Shown: in pieces, positions 22,831 through 32,037 of the stretch
Position numbering within the stretch: the stretch's first letter is position 1
Layout: each line of letters begins with the position of its first letter
DNA from: an uncultured Collinsella sp.
GTDB lineage: Bacteria; Actinomycetota; Coriobacteriia; Coriobacteriales; Coriobacteriaceae
Assembly (NCBI GenBank): GCA_958348225.1
Contig: CATVYG010000003.1
Coordinates: 15,412-79,411 of the forward strand
Length of the DNA stretch: 64,000 nt
Direction: 5' to 3'
Notes under the pieces: model-generated
The model's input: only the letters and a program-made list of their open reading frames with translations
What the model was told of the DNA's origin: nothing
Database searches by the model: none
Translations under genes and position numbers: made by a program

Positions 22831-23817
22831 TTATTCGTCGTCCTCGTCGTTGGGGTCGCCCTTGAGGGTGTTGATGTCCAGGTACTGGTTATCGTCCTCT
22901 TTTTGCTGGGTCTCCGACTCCGCTTGGGTGGGGCCGCGGAACAGCTGGAATCCCTCAAACGCAATGACACCGAGCAGGGCAATGATAATGGCGATAAAGG
23001 CAACCTTGACTGCCTGCGGAAATTCCGAGAAACGCAGCGCCTTTTCCTCGGCGTAATAATCGGCGAAGCGCTCTTCGCCCGTGCTTTTGGTAAACGCCGG
23101 TGCGGGCGCGGCCTCCGGGTCATATTCCGGTGCAGGCGTGGCAGCGTACGGATCGTTGAGATAATCGCTCGATGCGGTGCCATAATCCTCGGTCTCGATG
23201 CGACCGTTGCCAGCATAGCCATCGGAATAATCGGAATATGCCGCACCGCCCTCATAGTCCGCGGCGCTCGTGTTGGCGGCAAAAAGCGGGTTAACTGGAA
23301 CGTCGAGCGCCGGCATGCCGGTAGAGGTCTCATCCAGATCGGCTGCAGCCCAGGAATCGTAGGCAACCTGATGGACAACGGGCTCATCGAGCCTTGCGAC
23401 CGGAGGCTTGCGTGCCGCAGGAACAGGCAACTGCTGGGCGCTGTACATAACAGTGCTGTCGGCCGATTTGCCCTGCGTCGCTGCTGCGAGAAATGCCGCC
23501 GTCTCGGACGGGTCGCTTGCGGGGCGGGGAGCGGGCGTGGGCGCCGAAGTGGGTGCGGGTGTAGGCGCGGGCGTCGAAACAGCCGGCTGCGCAGGAGTCG
23601 GCGCAGATGCGGTCTTAGGCGCAAGTGCGGGATTGGGACTTGACGGGCGAGCCCCGCCGCTCATGAGTTCGTCGGCGGTCCACGGGCGATCATCCATCAC
23701 GTCGTCAAGGCTCAGCGAAAACAGGTCGTCTTCACCCTCATCGAACATGCGGTGCACATGTCCACCAATTGCCGGAATCAATCCGCGACCGGTGCATGAT
23801 GCCTTGCTCAACGCCAT
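22831..23817 (-). CDS. Single-span membrane protein with long disordered Pro/Ala cytoplasmic region
   Basis: 328 aa from the ATG at 23817 (AAAGGATGG upstream). The N-terminal part has an acidic block (FDEGEDDLFSLSLDDVMDD). A Pro/Ala-rich repeat follows (TPAPTPAPTSAPTPAPRP), then Tyr/Asp-rich sequence. There is one membrane helix near residue 275-295 (VAFIAIIIALLGVIAFEGF) and a short acidic C-terminus ending NDEDDE. No enzymatic motif. The build resembles actinobacterial membrane-anchored scaffold or envelope proteins with disordered cytoplasmic arms. Function unknown. Confidence 0.72.
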   Translation of the reverse strand: MALSKASCTGRGLIPAIGGHVHRMFDEGEDDLFSLSLDDVMDDRPWTADELMSGGARPSSPNPALAPKTASAPTPAQPAVSTPAPTPAPTSAPTPAPRPASDPSETAAFLAAATQGKSADSTVMYSAQQLPVPAARKPPVARLDEPVVHQVAYDSWAAADLDETSTGMPALDVPVNPLFAANTSAADYEGGAAYSDYSDGYAGNGRIETEDYGTASSDYLNDPYAATPAPEYDPEAAPAPAFTKSTGEERFADYYAEEKALRFSEFPQAVKVAFIAIIIALLGVIAFEGFQLFRGPTQAESETQQKEDDNQYLDINTLKGDPNDEDDE

Positions 23818-23941
23818 TCTGTTCCATCCTTTCGAAATGCTAATGACATCGATTATATGGAACTTCCCAAGCGGCCCGGTCTTGGATTCGTGCTTTCCAG
23901 AACTCGCACCCAAAAGGGGGAGGGGTAATCCGGGCGAGTGC

Positions 23942-24595
23942 CTACTTGTCGCCGGCCGCCGCCTTGGCCTCATTGAGGTAGCTATAGAAGCTGTACTTGG
24001 AGATGCCAAAGAACTCGCAGGCGCGCTCGCTCGACTTGGAAATGAGGAAGGCGCCGCGACGGTCGAGGTAGCCAATGGCACGAATACGCTCGTCTTTGGT
24101 CATGAGTGCCGCGGGCTTGCCCACAAACTGCTCGCACTCGTGCAGCAGGTCCTCGAGCAGGTCGCCGATGTTCTTGGTAATGGGCTCGGGCTCGGTATAG
24201 CCCGTGCCGCCGGTGCCGGTAAAGGCGTCGAGCGAACGCTCAAAAGCCTTCATAAGCGTAATGTCAAAGTTGATGCCCAAAATGCCGACGGGTTTGCCCT
24301 CATCGTTGCGGATAAAGATCGTCGACGATTTGAGCAGCTTACCGTCGGTGGTTTTAGTGAGGTACGGCTCGCGGTCGTGTACGTCGGTGGCGCCTTCGTG
24401 CATGGACTCAAACACGATATGGCTGGGGCCGTCACCCAGTTTGCGCCCGCTGACGTGGCCGTTTTCGATCACTACGATGGAGTGGTCCACGTCCTCGGTC
24501 TCCAGATCGTGGACGACGACTTCGCAGTTGGGGCCAAATTGGAGCGCCAGACCGTGTGCGAGGCGCTTGTAAAACTCAATCTGTGCGGGGGTCAT
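23942..24595 (-). CDS. DauR/YheO-type transcriptional regulator (second copy)
   Basis: 217 aa. YheO-like sensor domain at about 15-120 (CEVVVHDLETEDVDHSIVVIENGHVSGRK, VGILGINFDIT) and a C-terminal DauR-type helix-turn-helix (FFGISKYSFYSYLNEAK). The ATG at 24595 follows AGGAAGG. It is divergent from ygeX, as DauR-type genes often are from the operons they control, so it is the likely local regulator of the ygeXYW block. It shares fold and length with the copy at 4554-5210, but the sequences are clearly different, so they may respond to different ligands. Confidence 0.86.
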   Translation of the reverse strand: MTPAQIEFYKRLAHGLALQFGPNCEVVVHDLETEDVDHSIVVIENGHVSGRKLGDGPSHIVFESMHEGATDVHDREPYLTKTTDGKLLKSSTIFIRNDEGKPVGILGINFDITLMKAFERSLDAFTGTGGTGYTEPEPITKNIGDLLEDLLHECEQFVGKPAALMTKDERIRAIGYLDRRGAFLISKSSERACEFFGISKYSFYSYLNEAKAAAGDK

Positions 24596-24741
24596 GGGTA
24601 CCTTCCTAAAAATTAGTTTGGGCTCACTGTGCCATAAACCACACATGACCGCAAACAAATCCATCAACAAGGCAATTCATGACCGTTCGGCGACGAAAAA
24701 GTACCGATTACGGCAACAAACAATTCGTTAGATATACCAAT

Positions 24742-24782
24742 CAAAAAGTGTGATAGAACATTACTAACAAACTTTTTGTTTG
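24742..24782. promoter_or_regulatory. Inverted repeats in the divergent regulator/ygeX gap
   Basis: CAAAAAGT (24742-24749) and ACTTTTTG (24771-24778) are complementary across 21 bp. CAAAC-TTTTT-GTTTG (24768-24782) is a second palindrome overlapping the right arm. They sit in the AT-rich 277-bp gap between the divergent genes and are good candidates for the regulator's operator. No firm -35/-10 pair was fixed. Confidence 0.45.
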
Positions 24783-24872
24783 GCATCCACATAAAAGTTC
24801 AGTCGTGTGAATGGGATCGGGCTGAAACGCGTATGCGGGGGCCGGCAAGAGAGGACTTAAGGAGTTCACCGT

Positions 24873-26087
24873 ATGGCCGATAAGATCCAGTGGGCGGGCA
24901 ACACGATGCCCAAGAGCGATGACAAGCACTTGGGAATCATGAGCCTCGACCACGTGAAGAAGGCCCGTGCCTTCCACCAGTCGTTCCCTCAATATACCGT
25001 CACTCCGCTTGCCCGTCTGGACGGTCAGGCTGCGCGCCTGGGCCTGTCCAACCTGTGCGTTAAGGACGAGAGCTATCGCTTTGGCCTCAACGCCTTTAAG
25101 GTCCTGGGCGGCTCGTTTGCCATGGCCAACTATATTGCCGATGAGACCGGCAAGGACGTTGCCGACTGCACCTTCGATTACCTGACCTCCGATCAGCTGG
25201 CCGAGGACTTTGGCCAGGCCACCTTCTTTACCGCCACCGACGGCAACCATGGCCGCGGCGTGGCATGGGCTGCCAACAAGCTGGGCCAGAAGGCCGTCGT
25301 TCACATGCCCAAGGGTTCCACTAAGCCCCGCTTCGATAACATCGCCGCCGAGGGCGCAACGGTGACCATCGAAGAGGTCAACTACGACGAGTGCGTGCGC
25401 ATGGCCGCCGCCGAGGCCGACGCCTGCGAGCGCGGCGTCATCGTTCAGGACACCGCCTGGGAGGGCTACGAGAAGATCCCGTCCTGGATCATGGAGGGTT
25501 ACGGCACCATGGCTTCCGAGGCTGCCGAGCAGCTGCGCGAGATGGCCATCAACCGCCCGACGCACGTGTTTGTCCAGGCTGGCGTGGGTTCGCTCGCCGG
25601 CGCCGTGGTGGGCTACTTCACCAACCTGTATCCCGATAACCCGCCCACCTTCGTCGTGGCTGAGTGCGCGCCTGCCGCCTGTCTGTACAAGGGCGCTGCC
25701 GCCGGCGACGGCGATCCGCGCATCGTGGACGGCGACATGCCCTCCATCATGGCCGGTCTGTGCTGCGGCGAGCCCAACATTCTGGGCTGGGATATCCTGC
25801 GCAACCACGTCACCGCCTTCGTGTCCTGCCCCGACTGGGTCACCGCTCGCGGCATGCGCACCCTGGGCGCTCCCGAGAAGGGCGACCCGCGCGTCATCTC
25901 CGGCGAGTCCGGCGCTGTGACCACCGGCCTGGTCGAGACCCTCATGCTCGATCCCGAGTACGCCGAGCTCAAGGAACTCATCGGTCTGGATAAGACGAGC
26001 TCCGTGCTCTGCTTCTCCACCGAGGGCGACACCGATCCGGATCAGTACCGTCGCATCGTCTGGGAAGGCGAATACCCCACTTGCTAA
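24873..26087 (+). CDS. ygeX: Diaminopropionate ammonia-lyase (YgeX/DpaL)
   Basis: 404 aa. PLP fold-type II enzyme converting 2,3-diaminopropionate to pyruvate and two ammonia. The PLP lysine is Lys76 in RFGLNAFKVLGG; the phosphate loop TDGNHGRGVAWAAN lies near 124-137. Length and motifs match E. coli DpaL. In the anaerobic purine route, diaminopropionate is thought to arise from ring-opened urate intermediates and to be consumed here. First gene of ygeX-ygeY-ygeW, start after AAGGAG. Confidence 0.94.
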   Translation: MADKIQWAGNTMPKSDDKHLGIMSLDHVKKARAFHQSFPQYTVTPLARLDGQAARLGLSNLCVKDESYRFGLNAFKVLGGSFAMANYIADETGKDVADCTFDYLTSDQLAEDFGQATFFTATDGNHGRGVAWAANKLGQKAVVHMPKGSTKPRFDNIAAEGATVTIEEVNYDECVRMAAAEADACERGVIVQDTAWEGYEKIPSWIMEGYGTMASEAAEQLREMAINRPTHVFVQAGVGSLAGAVVGYFTNLYPDNPPTFVVAECAPAACLYKGAAAGDGDPRIVDGDMPSIMAGLCCGEPNILGWDILRNHVTAFVSCPDWVTARGMRTLGAPEKGDPRVISGESGAVTTGLVETLMLDPEYAELKELIGLDKTSSVLCFSTEGDTDPDQYRRIVWEGEYPTC

Positions 26088-26161
26088 TCGTTGGGGCGGA
26101 GTAAATAGGTATCGCTCCGCCACCTCACAGGTAGATTCCTTCGTTTGAAAGGTTATGAACA

Positions 26162-27547
26162 ATGGCTAAAGAACTCGATTTCGACGCTATCAAGGCTGCT
26201 GCTGAGTCTCATCGTGCTGATATGACTCGCTTCCTGCGCGCTATGATTTCCCATCCCTCTGAGTCCTGCGAGGAGGGTGAGGTTGTCGCCTGCATCAAGG
26301 CCGAGATGGAGAGCCTTGGCTATGACGAGGTCAAGGTCGACGGTCTGGGCAACGTCATGGGCTTTATGGGCGAGGGCGACAAGATCATCGCCATCGACTC
26401 CCACATCGACACCGTCGGCATCGGCAACATCGAGAACTGGGATGCCGATCCCTATGAGGGCTACGAGACCGACGAGATCATCTACGGCCGCGGCGGCTCC
26501 GACCAGGAGGGCGGCATGGCTTCTGCTACCTACGCTGCCAAGATGATGAAGGACATGGGCCTCATCCCCGAGGGCTACAAGATCATGGTCGTCGGCACCG
26601 TCCAGGAAGAGGACTGCGACGGCATGTGCTGGCAGTACATCTACAACAAGGACGGCATTAAGCCCGAGTTCGTCATTTCCACCGAGCCCACCGACGGCGG
26701 CATCTACCGCGGTCACCGCGGCCGCATGGAGATCCGCGTCGACGTTCACGGCACCTCCTGCCACGGCTCCGCTCCCGACCGCGGCGACAACGCCATCTAC
26801 AAGATGGCCGACATCATCGCCGACGTCCGCGCCCTCAACAACAACGGCTGCGACGAGTCGACCGACATCAAGGGCCTCGTCAAGATGCTCGACCCCAAGT
26901 ACAATCCCGAGCACTTCGAGGATGCCCGCTTCCTGGGCCGCGGCACCTGCACCGTCAGCCAGATCTTCTACACCAGCCCCAGCCGTTGCGCTGTCGCTGA
27001 CTCCTGCGCCATCTCCATCGACCGTCGTATGACCGCCGGTGAGACCTGGGAGTCCTGCCTGGACGAGATCCGCAACCTGCCGGCCGCCAAGAAGTACGGC
27101 GACGACGTGAAGGTCTCCATGTACATGTACGACCGTCCGTCCTGGACCGGCGAGGTCTACGAGACCGAGGCTTACTTCCCCACGTGGATCAACAAGGAGA
27201 CCGCTCCGCACGTCAAGGCCCTCGTCGACGCCCACAAGGCCATGTTTGGTGACGAGCGCATCGGCTGCGAGCCTAGCATGGACAAGCGCACCGGTCGCCC
27301 GCTGTGCGACAAGTGGACCTTCTCCACGAACTGCGTTTCCATCCAGGGCCGCTACGGCATCCCCTGCGTCGGCTTTGGCCCGGGTGCCGAGTCTCAGGCT
27401 CACGCTCCCAACGAGGTCACCTACAAGGACGACCTGGTCACCGCTGCCGCCATGTACGTGGCTGCCCTGAACCTCTACGATCCGAGCCAGGCCGATGGCG
27501 ATGCCACCGTGTTCCGCGCCGGTCTGACCAACAACAAGATCGATTAG
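26162..27547 (+). CDS. ygeY: YgeY-type M20-family metallohydrolase
   Basis: 461 aa. M20 metallopeptidase fold: metal-binding AIDSHIDTVG near residue 80, YGRGGSDQEGGMAS near 110, catalytic Glu in TVQEEDCDG near 148, and the dimerisation domain with HGTSCHGSAPDRG near 200. The YgeY group is linked by gene order to selenium/purine catabolism and probably cleaves an amide or ureido bond of a pathway intermediate. The ATG follows GAAAGGTT. Codon use is highly biased toward C-ending codons, as in its neighbours. It lies 74 bp after ygeX. Confidence 0.92.
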   Translation: MAKELDFDAIKAAAESHRADMTRFLRAMISHPSESCEEGEVVACIKAEMESLGYDEVKVDGLGNVMGFMGEGDKIIAIDSHIDTVGIGNIENWDADPYEGYETDEIIYGRGGSDQEGGMASATYAAKMMKDMGLIPEGYKIMVVGTVQEEDCDGMCWQYIYNKDGIKPEFVISTEPTDGGIYRGHRGRMEIRVDVHGTSCHGSAPDRGDNAIYKMADIIADVRALNNNGCDESTDIKGLVKMLDPKYNPEHFEDARFLGRGTCTVSQIFYTSPSRCAVADSCAISIDRRMTAGETWESCLDEIRNLPAAKKYGDDVKVSMYMYDRPSWTGEVYETEAYFPTWINKETAPHVKALVDAHKAMFGDERIGCEPSMDKRTGRPLCDKWTFSTNCVSIQGRYGIPCVGFGPGAESQAHAPNEVTYKDDLVTAAAMYVAALNLYDPSQADGDATVFRAGLTNNKID

Positions 27548-27747
27548 TCCCATTCCTCGATTTTGTTGAGCCGGGGGCCGCTCGTGTCCCCGGCACCCCC
27601 TGTTGACTTGGGGCCCGCGGTCGTTATCTCCCATGCTTCCTCAACGGTGGCGGGTCCTCGTCATGGTGCTCTGCATGTTCTGCTACACGCGCATGCCGGA
27701 GCACATCTACTCATTGCGATCGTTTCATCTTTAGAAAGGACATTTCC

Positions 27748-28950
27748 ATGGACGCTAAGTTTACCGAGCTCGTCGAGCAGCTGAACGGCCTCGATTTTAA
27801 GGGTATGTACGGCAGCGACTTCCTGCACACCTGGGACAAGACCACCGATGAGCTCAAGGCGCTCTACATCGTCGCCGACGCCCTGCGCGAGCTGCGCGAG
27901 AACAACGTCTCGTCCAAGATCTTCGACTCGGGCCTGGCCGTCTCCCTGTTCCGCGATAACTCCACCCGTACGCGCTTCTCCTTCTCTAAGGCCGCCAACC
28001 TGCTCGGCCTTGAGCTGCAGGACCTGGACGAGAAGAAGTCCCAGATCGCTCACGGCGAGACCGTCCGCGAGACCGCTACCATGATCTCCTTCATGGCCGA
28101 CGTCATCGGCATCCGCGATGACATGTACATCGGCAAGGGCGACGCCTACATGGCCGAGGTCTCCGAGTCCGTGCAGCAGGCCTACGAGGACGGCGTTCTG
28201 GATCACCGTCCCACGCTCATCTCCCTGCAGTCCGATTCCGACCACCCCACGCAGTCCTCTGCCGACATGCTCTACCTCATCAACGAGTTTGGCGGCCTCG
28301 AGAACCTCAAGGGCAAGAAGGTTGCCGTCACCTGGGCCTATTCGCCCTCTTACGGCAAGCCGCTGTCCTGCCCGCAGTCGCTGATCAGCCTGCTGCCCCG
28401 CTTTGGCATGGACGTCACCCTGGCTCACCCCGAGGGCTATGACCTCATGCCCGAGGTCGTCGAGCGCGCCAAGGGCTACGCCGCCGAGTCCGGCACCACC
28501 TTTAAGCAGGTCAACACCATGGCCGAGGCCTTCGAGGGCGCCGACATCGTGATCCCCAAGAGCTGGGCTCCGTTTGCCGCCATGGAGAAGCGCACCAACC
28601 TGTACGCCGAGGGCGACGACGCCGGCATCGCAGCGCTCGAGAAGGAGCTGCTCGCCCAGAACGCCACCCATCAGGACTGGTGCTCCACGACCGAGCTCAT
28701 GGAGAAGACTGCCAACGGCCAAGACACCATCTTTATGCACCCGCTGCCCGCCGACATCTCCGGTGTTTCCTGTGAGCACGGCGAGGTTAACGCCGACGTC
28801 TTCGACATGCACCGCGTGGGCATGTACAAGGAGGCCAGCTACAAGCCGTACGCCATCGCTGCCATGATGTTCCTGCAGAAGGTTGCCGATCCCGCCGCTA
28901 CCCTCAAGGCCCTCGACGAGCGCAACACCGCCCGTTGGCTCCAGGCCTAA
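27748..28950 (+). CDS. ygeW: YgeW-type knotted carbamoyltransferase
   Basis: 400 aa. Aspartate/ornithine carbamoyltransferase fold: carbamoyl-phosphate motif STRTR at residues 72-76 and HPLPAD near 331-336. YgeW enzymes are transcarbamylases of unknown true substrate. In this locus the enzyme may run in the phosphorolytic direction to give carbamoyl phosphate, and so ATP, from a ureido compound. The ATG follows AGAAAGGACA. A 200-bp gap separates it from ygeY; no terminator is evident there. Confidence 0.92.
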   Translation: MDAKFTELVEQLNGLDFKGMYGSDFLHTWDKTTDELKALYIVADALRELRENNVSSKIFDSGLAVSLFRDNSTRTRFSFSKAANLLGLELQDLDEKKSQIAHGETVRETATMISFMADVIGIRDDMYIGKGDAYMAEVSESVQQAYEDGVLDHRPTLISLQSDSDHPTQSSADMLYLINEFGGLENLKGKKVAVTWAYSPSYGKPLSCPQSLISLLPRFGMDVTLAHPEGYDLMPEVVERAKGYAAESGTTFKQVNTMAEAFEGADIVIPKSWAPFAAMEKRTNLYAEGDDAGIAALEKELLAQNATHQDWCSTTELMEKTANGQDTIFMHPLPADISGVSCEHGEVNADVFDMHRVGMYKEASYKPYAIAAMMFLQKVADPAATLKALDERNTARWLQA

Positions 28951-28974
28951 AGCCGGGTTGAGGTAAGCCATGTA

Positions 28975-29013
28975 AAGGGGGCGCTCTGCCAACCGGCGGG
29001 GTGCCCTTTTTTG
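28975..29013 (+). terminator. Terminator after ygeW
   Basis: GGGGCGCTCTGCC paired with GGCGGGGTGCCC (imperfect), followed by TTTTTT. It separates the ygeXYW block from mocA. Confidence 0.8.
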
Positions 29014-29099
29014 CATCGCGGGCGTGCGGGATAAGCGCTTTCGATGTGGATGCCCGCGGCGCGAGTTATGGGTACGATGGTTTCAGGGGAGGTATCACC

Positions 29100-29714
29100 A
29101 TGAGACTTGGATGCGTCATTATGGCTTCGGGCGAGGGCAAGCGGTTTGGCTCTAACAAGATGCTTGCCGATATCTATGGCGAGCCGCTGATTGCCCGGGC
29201 CATCGATTCGGTTCCCCGGGGCTTTGACGTCGTGGTTTCGACGCGTTGGCCCGAGGTCGCTCAGATTTGCGAGGACAAGCATTGCCCGTGCGTTCTGCAC
29301 GATGGCGAGCTGCGCAGCGAAAGCGTCCGTGCGGGCCTTTCGTGGGGAGTCGAACGCAACTGGAAAGGTTGCCTCTTTTTGCCGGGCGACCAGCCGCTTG
29401 TGAGCACGGACTCTTTTGAGGCCATGGTTCGCACGTTTGACGAGCGTGGCCGCAAACATCCGGTGCGCTTGGCGTGCAACGGTGAGCCTTCGAGCCCGGT
29501 GCTCTTTCCGGCGGAACTATTCGATGCACTCATGCGTCTTGAGGGCAAGGACGGCGGGGGCTCGATTCTCAAAGGTCGCGTCGACGTTGCGCTGGTCGAG
29601 GCGCGTGCCTACGAGCTGTGGGACGTCGATACCGTCAAGGGACAGCGACGCATAACGGAGCATATCGCGGCCTGCTCGTATTTTGATCGCGTGGCCAACT
29701 GCATCAATCAATAA
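29100..29714 (+). CDS. MocA/YgfJ-type molybdenum cofactor nucleotidyltransferase
   Basis: 204 aa. N-terminal nucleotidyltransferase motif MASGEGKRFGSNKML at about residues 8-22. LFLPGDQPLVS near 95 supplies the metal-binding Asp. Related proteins attach CMP to molybdopterin, making the dinucleotide cofactor used by hydroxylases such as XdhD. The ATG at 29100 follows GGGGAGG. It precedes the hydantoinase by 10 bp, so the two form an operon. Cofactor choice (CTP versus GTP) is inferred from the partners. Confidence 0.85.
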   Translation: MRLGCVIMASGEGKRFGSNKMLADIYGEPLIARAIDSVPRGFDVVVSTRWPEVAQICEDKHCPCVLHDGELRSESVRAGLSWGVERNWKGCLFLPGDQPLVSTDSFEAMVRTFDERGRKHPVRLACNGEPSSPVLFPAELFDALMRLEGKDGGGSILKGRVDVALVEARAYELWDVDTVKGQRRITEHIAACSYFDRVANCINQ

Positions 29715-29723
29715 GGAGCAATT

Positions 29724-31091
29724 ATGATCATCATCAAAAACGGCGCGCTCGTGACGTCCCAGGGGCTTCGCCGCGCCGATCTTGCCATGGATGGCGATAA
29801 GATCGTGCGGATCGCCGCAGCGATTGAGCCGGCCGAGGGCGATACCGTCGAGGATGCCGCGGGCTGCTGGGTGTTCCCCGGCTTTATCGACGGCCACACG
29901 CACATGCAATGCTGGACTGGCATGGATTGGACAGCCGATAGCTTTGAGACCGGCACGCGCGCGGCTGCCTGCGGCGGCACGACGACCATTGTGGACTACG
30001 CGACGGCCGATCGCGGCGTGACCATGCCCGATGCCCTTGCCGAGTGGCATCATCGCGCCGACGGCACCTGCACGGCAAACTACGCTTTTCATATGGCACT
30101 CGCCGAGTGGAACGAGCGCAACCGCGCCGATCTTTCGGCCATGCGCGAGGCGGGCGTATCGTCGTTCAAGACCTACTTTGCCTACGATCATCTGCGCCTG
30201 GACGATGCCGAGACGCTCGAGGTGCTCGAGGAGCTCAAGCGTATTGGCGGCATACTGTGCGTGCATTGCGAGAACGGTACGCTGGTGAATGAGCTGCAGA
30301 AGCGCGTGTTTGAGCAGGGCATCCACGGGCCCGAGGGCCATGCGCTCAGCCGTCCGGATGTGTGCGAGGCCGAGGCCGTGAGCCGTCTGCTGTATCTGGC
30401 GCACCTGGCCGGCGACGCTCCAGTCAACGTGGTGCACCTTTCGACCAAGTTGGGGCTCGAGGCCATTCGTGCGGCCAAGGCGCGCGGGCAGAAGAATATC
30501 TATGTCGAGACCTGCCCTCAGTATCTGATGCTCGACGATACTTGCTACTTGGAGCAGGGCGAGGACGGCTTTGCGGGTGCCAAGTACGTGATGAGCCCGC
30601 CGCTGCGCCATGCCGGCGACCGTGCAGCCCTGCGCGAGGCGCTTGTGGCCGGCGAGATCGATACTATTGCGACCGATCATTGCAGCTTTAACCTGCACGG
30701 GCAAAAGGACCGCGGGCGCGACGACTTCCGCGCGATTCCCAACGGCGGGCCCGGTGTGGAGCATCGCCCCGTTGCGATCGCTACGAGCTTTGAGGGACAG
30801 CTGGGCCTCGAGGATCTGTGCCGTTTGATGAGCGAGAACCCGGCGCGCGTCTTTGGCATGTATCCGCGCAAGGGCTGTCTTGCCGAGGGCTCCGATGCCG
30901 ACGTGTGCGTGTGGGATCCGTGCGCGCGTTGGACGATCAGCGCCGCGACACAGCATCAGGCCGTGGACTACACGCCGCTCGAGGGCTTTGAGGCACATGG
31001 CCGCGCCAAGGCCGTGTTTGTGAACGGCGTGCTGGTGGTACGCGACGGCGAGCCCACCGGAGCCCAACCCGGCCGCTACGTGCCCCGCTAA
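29724..31091 (+). CDS. hyuA: Hydantoinase/dihydropyrimidinase (HyuA-type)
   Basis: 455 aa, cyclic amidohydrolase. Metal ligands are His58 and His60 in FIDGHTHMQ. The bridging carboxylated lysine lies in SSFKTYFAYDH near residue 150, with His in HCENG and HLST following, and Asp in TDHCSFN near 314. In E. coli the D-hydantoinase gene lies in the same ygeWXY cluster. It likely opens the hydantoin ring of a purine breakdown product. ATG follows AAGGAG. A 67-bp palindrome begins 26 bp after the stop. Confidence 0.9.
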   Translation: MIIIKNGALVTSQGLRRADLAMDGDKIVRIAAAIEPAEGDTVEDAAGCWVFPGFIDGHTHMQCWTGMDWTADSFETGTRAAACGGTTTIVDYATADRGVTMPDALAEWHHRADGTCTANYAFHMALAEWNERNRADLSAMREAGVSSFKTYFAYDHLRLDDAETLEVLEELKRIGGILCVHCENGTLVNELQKRVFEQGIHGPEGHALSRPDVCEAEAVSRLLYLAHLAGDAPVNVVHLSTKLGLEAIRAAKARGQKNIYVETCPQYLMLDDTCYLEQGEDGFAGAKYVMSPPLRHAGDRAALREALVAGEIDTIATDHCSFNLHGQKDRGRDDFRAIPNGGPGVEHRPVAIATSFEGQLGLEDLCRLMSENPARVFGMYPRKGCLAEGSDADVCVWDPCARWTISAATQHQAVDYTPLEGFEAHGRAKAVFVNGVLVVRDGEPTGAQPGRYVPR

Positions 31092-31117
31092 CGGGGGGAG
31101 TGCCGGACCCCCTCCGC

Positions 31118-31184
31118 AGTTGCGGTGAAATACGGACTGTTTGCGGCCGTTAGGCGGCCAAACAGTCCGTATTTCACCGCAACT
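31118..31184. repeat. 67-bp palindromic element, copy A
   Basis: Arms of 26 bp starting AGTTGCGGTGAAATACGG are exact complements around a GC-rich centre. An almost identical copy of the same length lies at 33903-33969. It sits between hyuA and the end of yqeC, and may also terminate their convergent transcripts. Confidence 0.9.
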
Positions 31185-31200
31185 GACGAGATGGGGCCGG

Positions 31201-31935
31201 CTACTTGAGGCTGCTGGCGATGAGGGGGCGGCCGAGGGCTGCCTCGAAGCGGTCGGCCATCGTGGGGTCGGCAAGCGTGTCGACTTGGTTGAGCATGACG
31301 CGTGCGGTGCTGAGCTTCATCTCTTGCATCTCGGCATTGAGCACCTGGGCGACGCGCTCGGGCGTGGCGATGTCGGTGAGCTCGCAGCCGCAACGCTCGC
31401 AAAAGAGCTCGGGGCGGTGGACGGCTTCGTTGATGGGCTTGCTGAGCCCCGAGGCGCCGACGAGCCAGATGACGTTGGCCGTGCCGGCGGGAACGACCGG
31501 CTCCCACGGGGCATGCGCCTTGAGCGGGAGCCGCTTGCTGCCGTCCACCTCGGCCAGGACGTAGTCAAAGCGCTGCGCCAGCTGGTCGAGCGGCTCGGCA
31601 GGGGAGGAGAGCTTGCCCGTCTGGGAGTCCAAGACACCTGTCTGGCAGATGCTTCCCCGCACAAGCCCCGCGCAGGCCTCGCAGGTGCAGCCTGGGGCGT
31701 GTGGGGCACCTGGCTTCCAAGGCGCGGCGTCCAGGCGACGATTCGACCCGTCCCATGGCACGCCGGCAACGGGAAGCATATGCGTGGTGGTGCAGAGGAG
31801 CACGCGGCCGCCAGCGCGCATAAGCTCAAGGCCGAGCGTCTTCAGCAACGTCGACTTGCCGCCGCTGCCGATAATCGCGGTAATGCCCGGCTCGATCCTG
31901 AGCGCCGAGGCAAGATTGCCGCTAACCGTTTCCAT
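31201..31935 (-). CDS. yqeC: YqeC-type selenium-dependent hydroxylase accessory protein
   Basis: 244 aa. P-loop IIGSGGKSTLL at about residues 20-31 and a Walker-B-like LAEVDGSKRLPLKAH. Cys-rich segment CTCEACAG in the middle. It matches the YqeC group that co-occurs with selenium-dependent molybdenum hydroxylases. Its role is inferred as GTP/ATP-driven insertion or maturation of the labile selenium cofactor. It is transcribed opposite to the rest of the block and diverges from yqeB. Ribosome site weak. Confidence 0.85.
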   Translation of the reverse strand: METVSGNLASALRIEPGITAIIGSGGKSTLLKTLGLELMRAGGRVLLCTTTHMLPVAGVPWDGSNRRLDAAPWKPGAPHAPGCTCEACAGLVRGSICQTGVLDSQTGKLSSPAEPLDQLAQRFDYVLAEVDGSKRLPLKAHAPWEPVVPAGTANVIWLVGASGLSKPINEAVHRPELFCERCGCELTDIATPERVAQVLNAEMQEMKLSTARVMLNQVDTLADPTMADRFEAALGRPLIASSLK

Positions 31936-32037
31936 CTGTTCACCGCCGTATAATACTGTGATAATAAATAATCATCAGAGTAGCGGTCGAACCGCTTTTG
32001 CTCTGCTCAAACCGTAGCACAGGGAGGTGCCCCGGGA

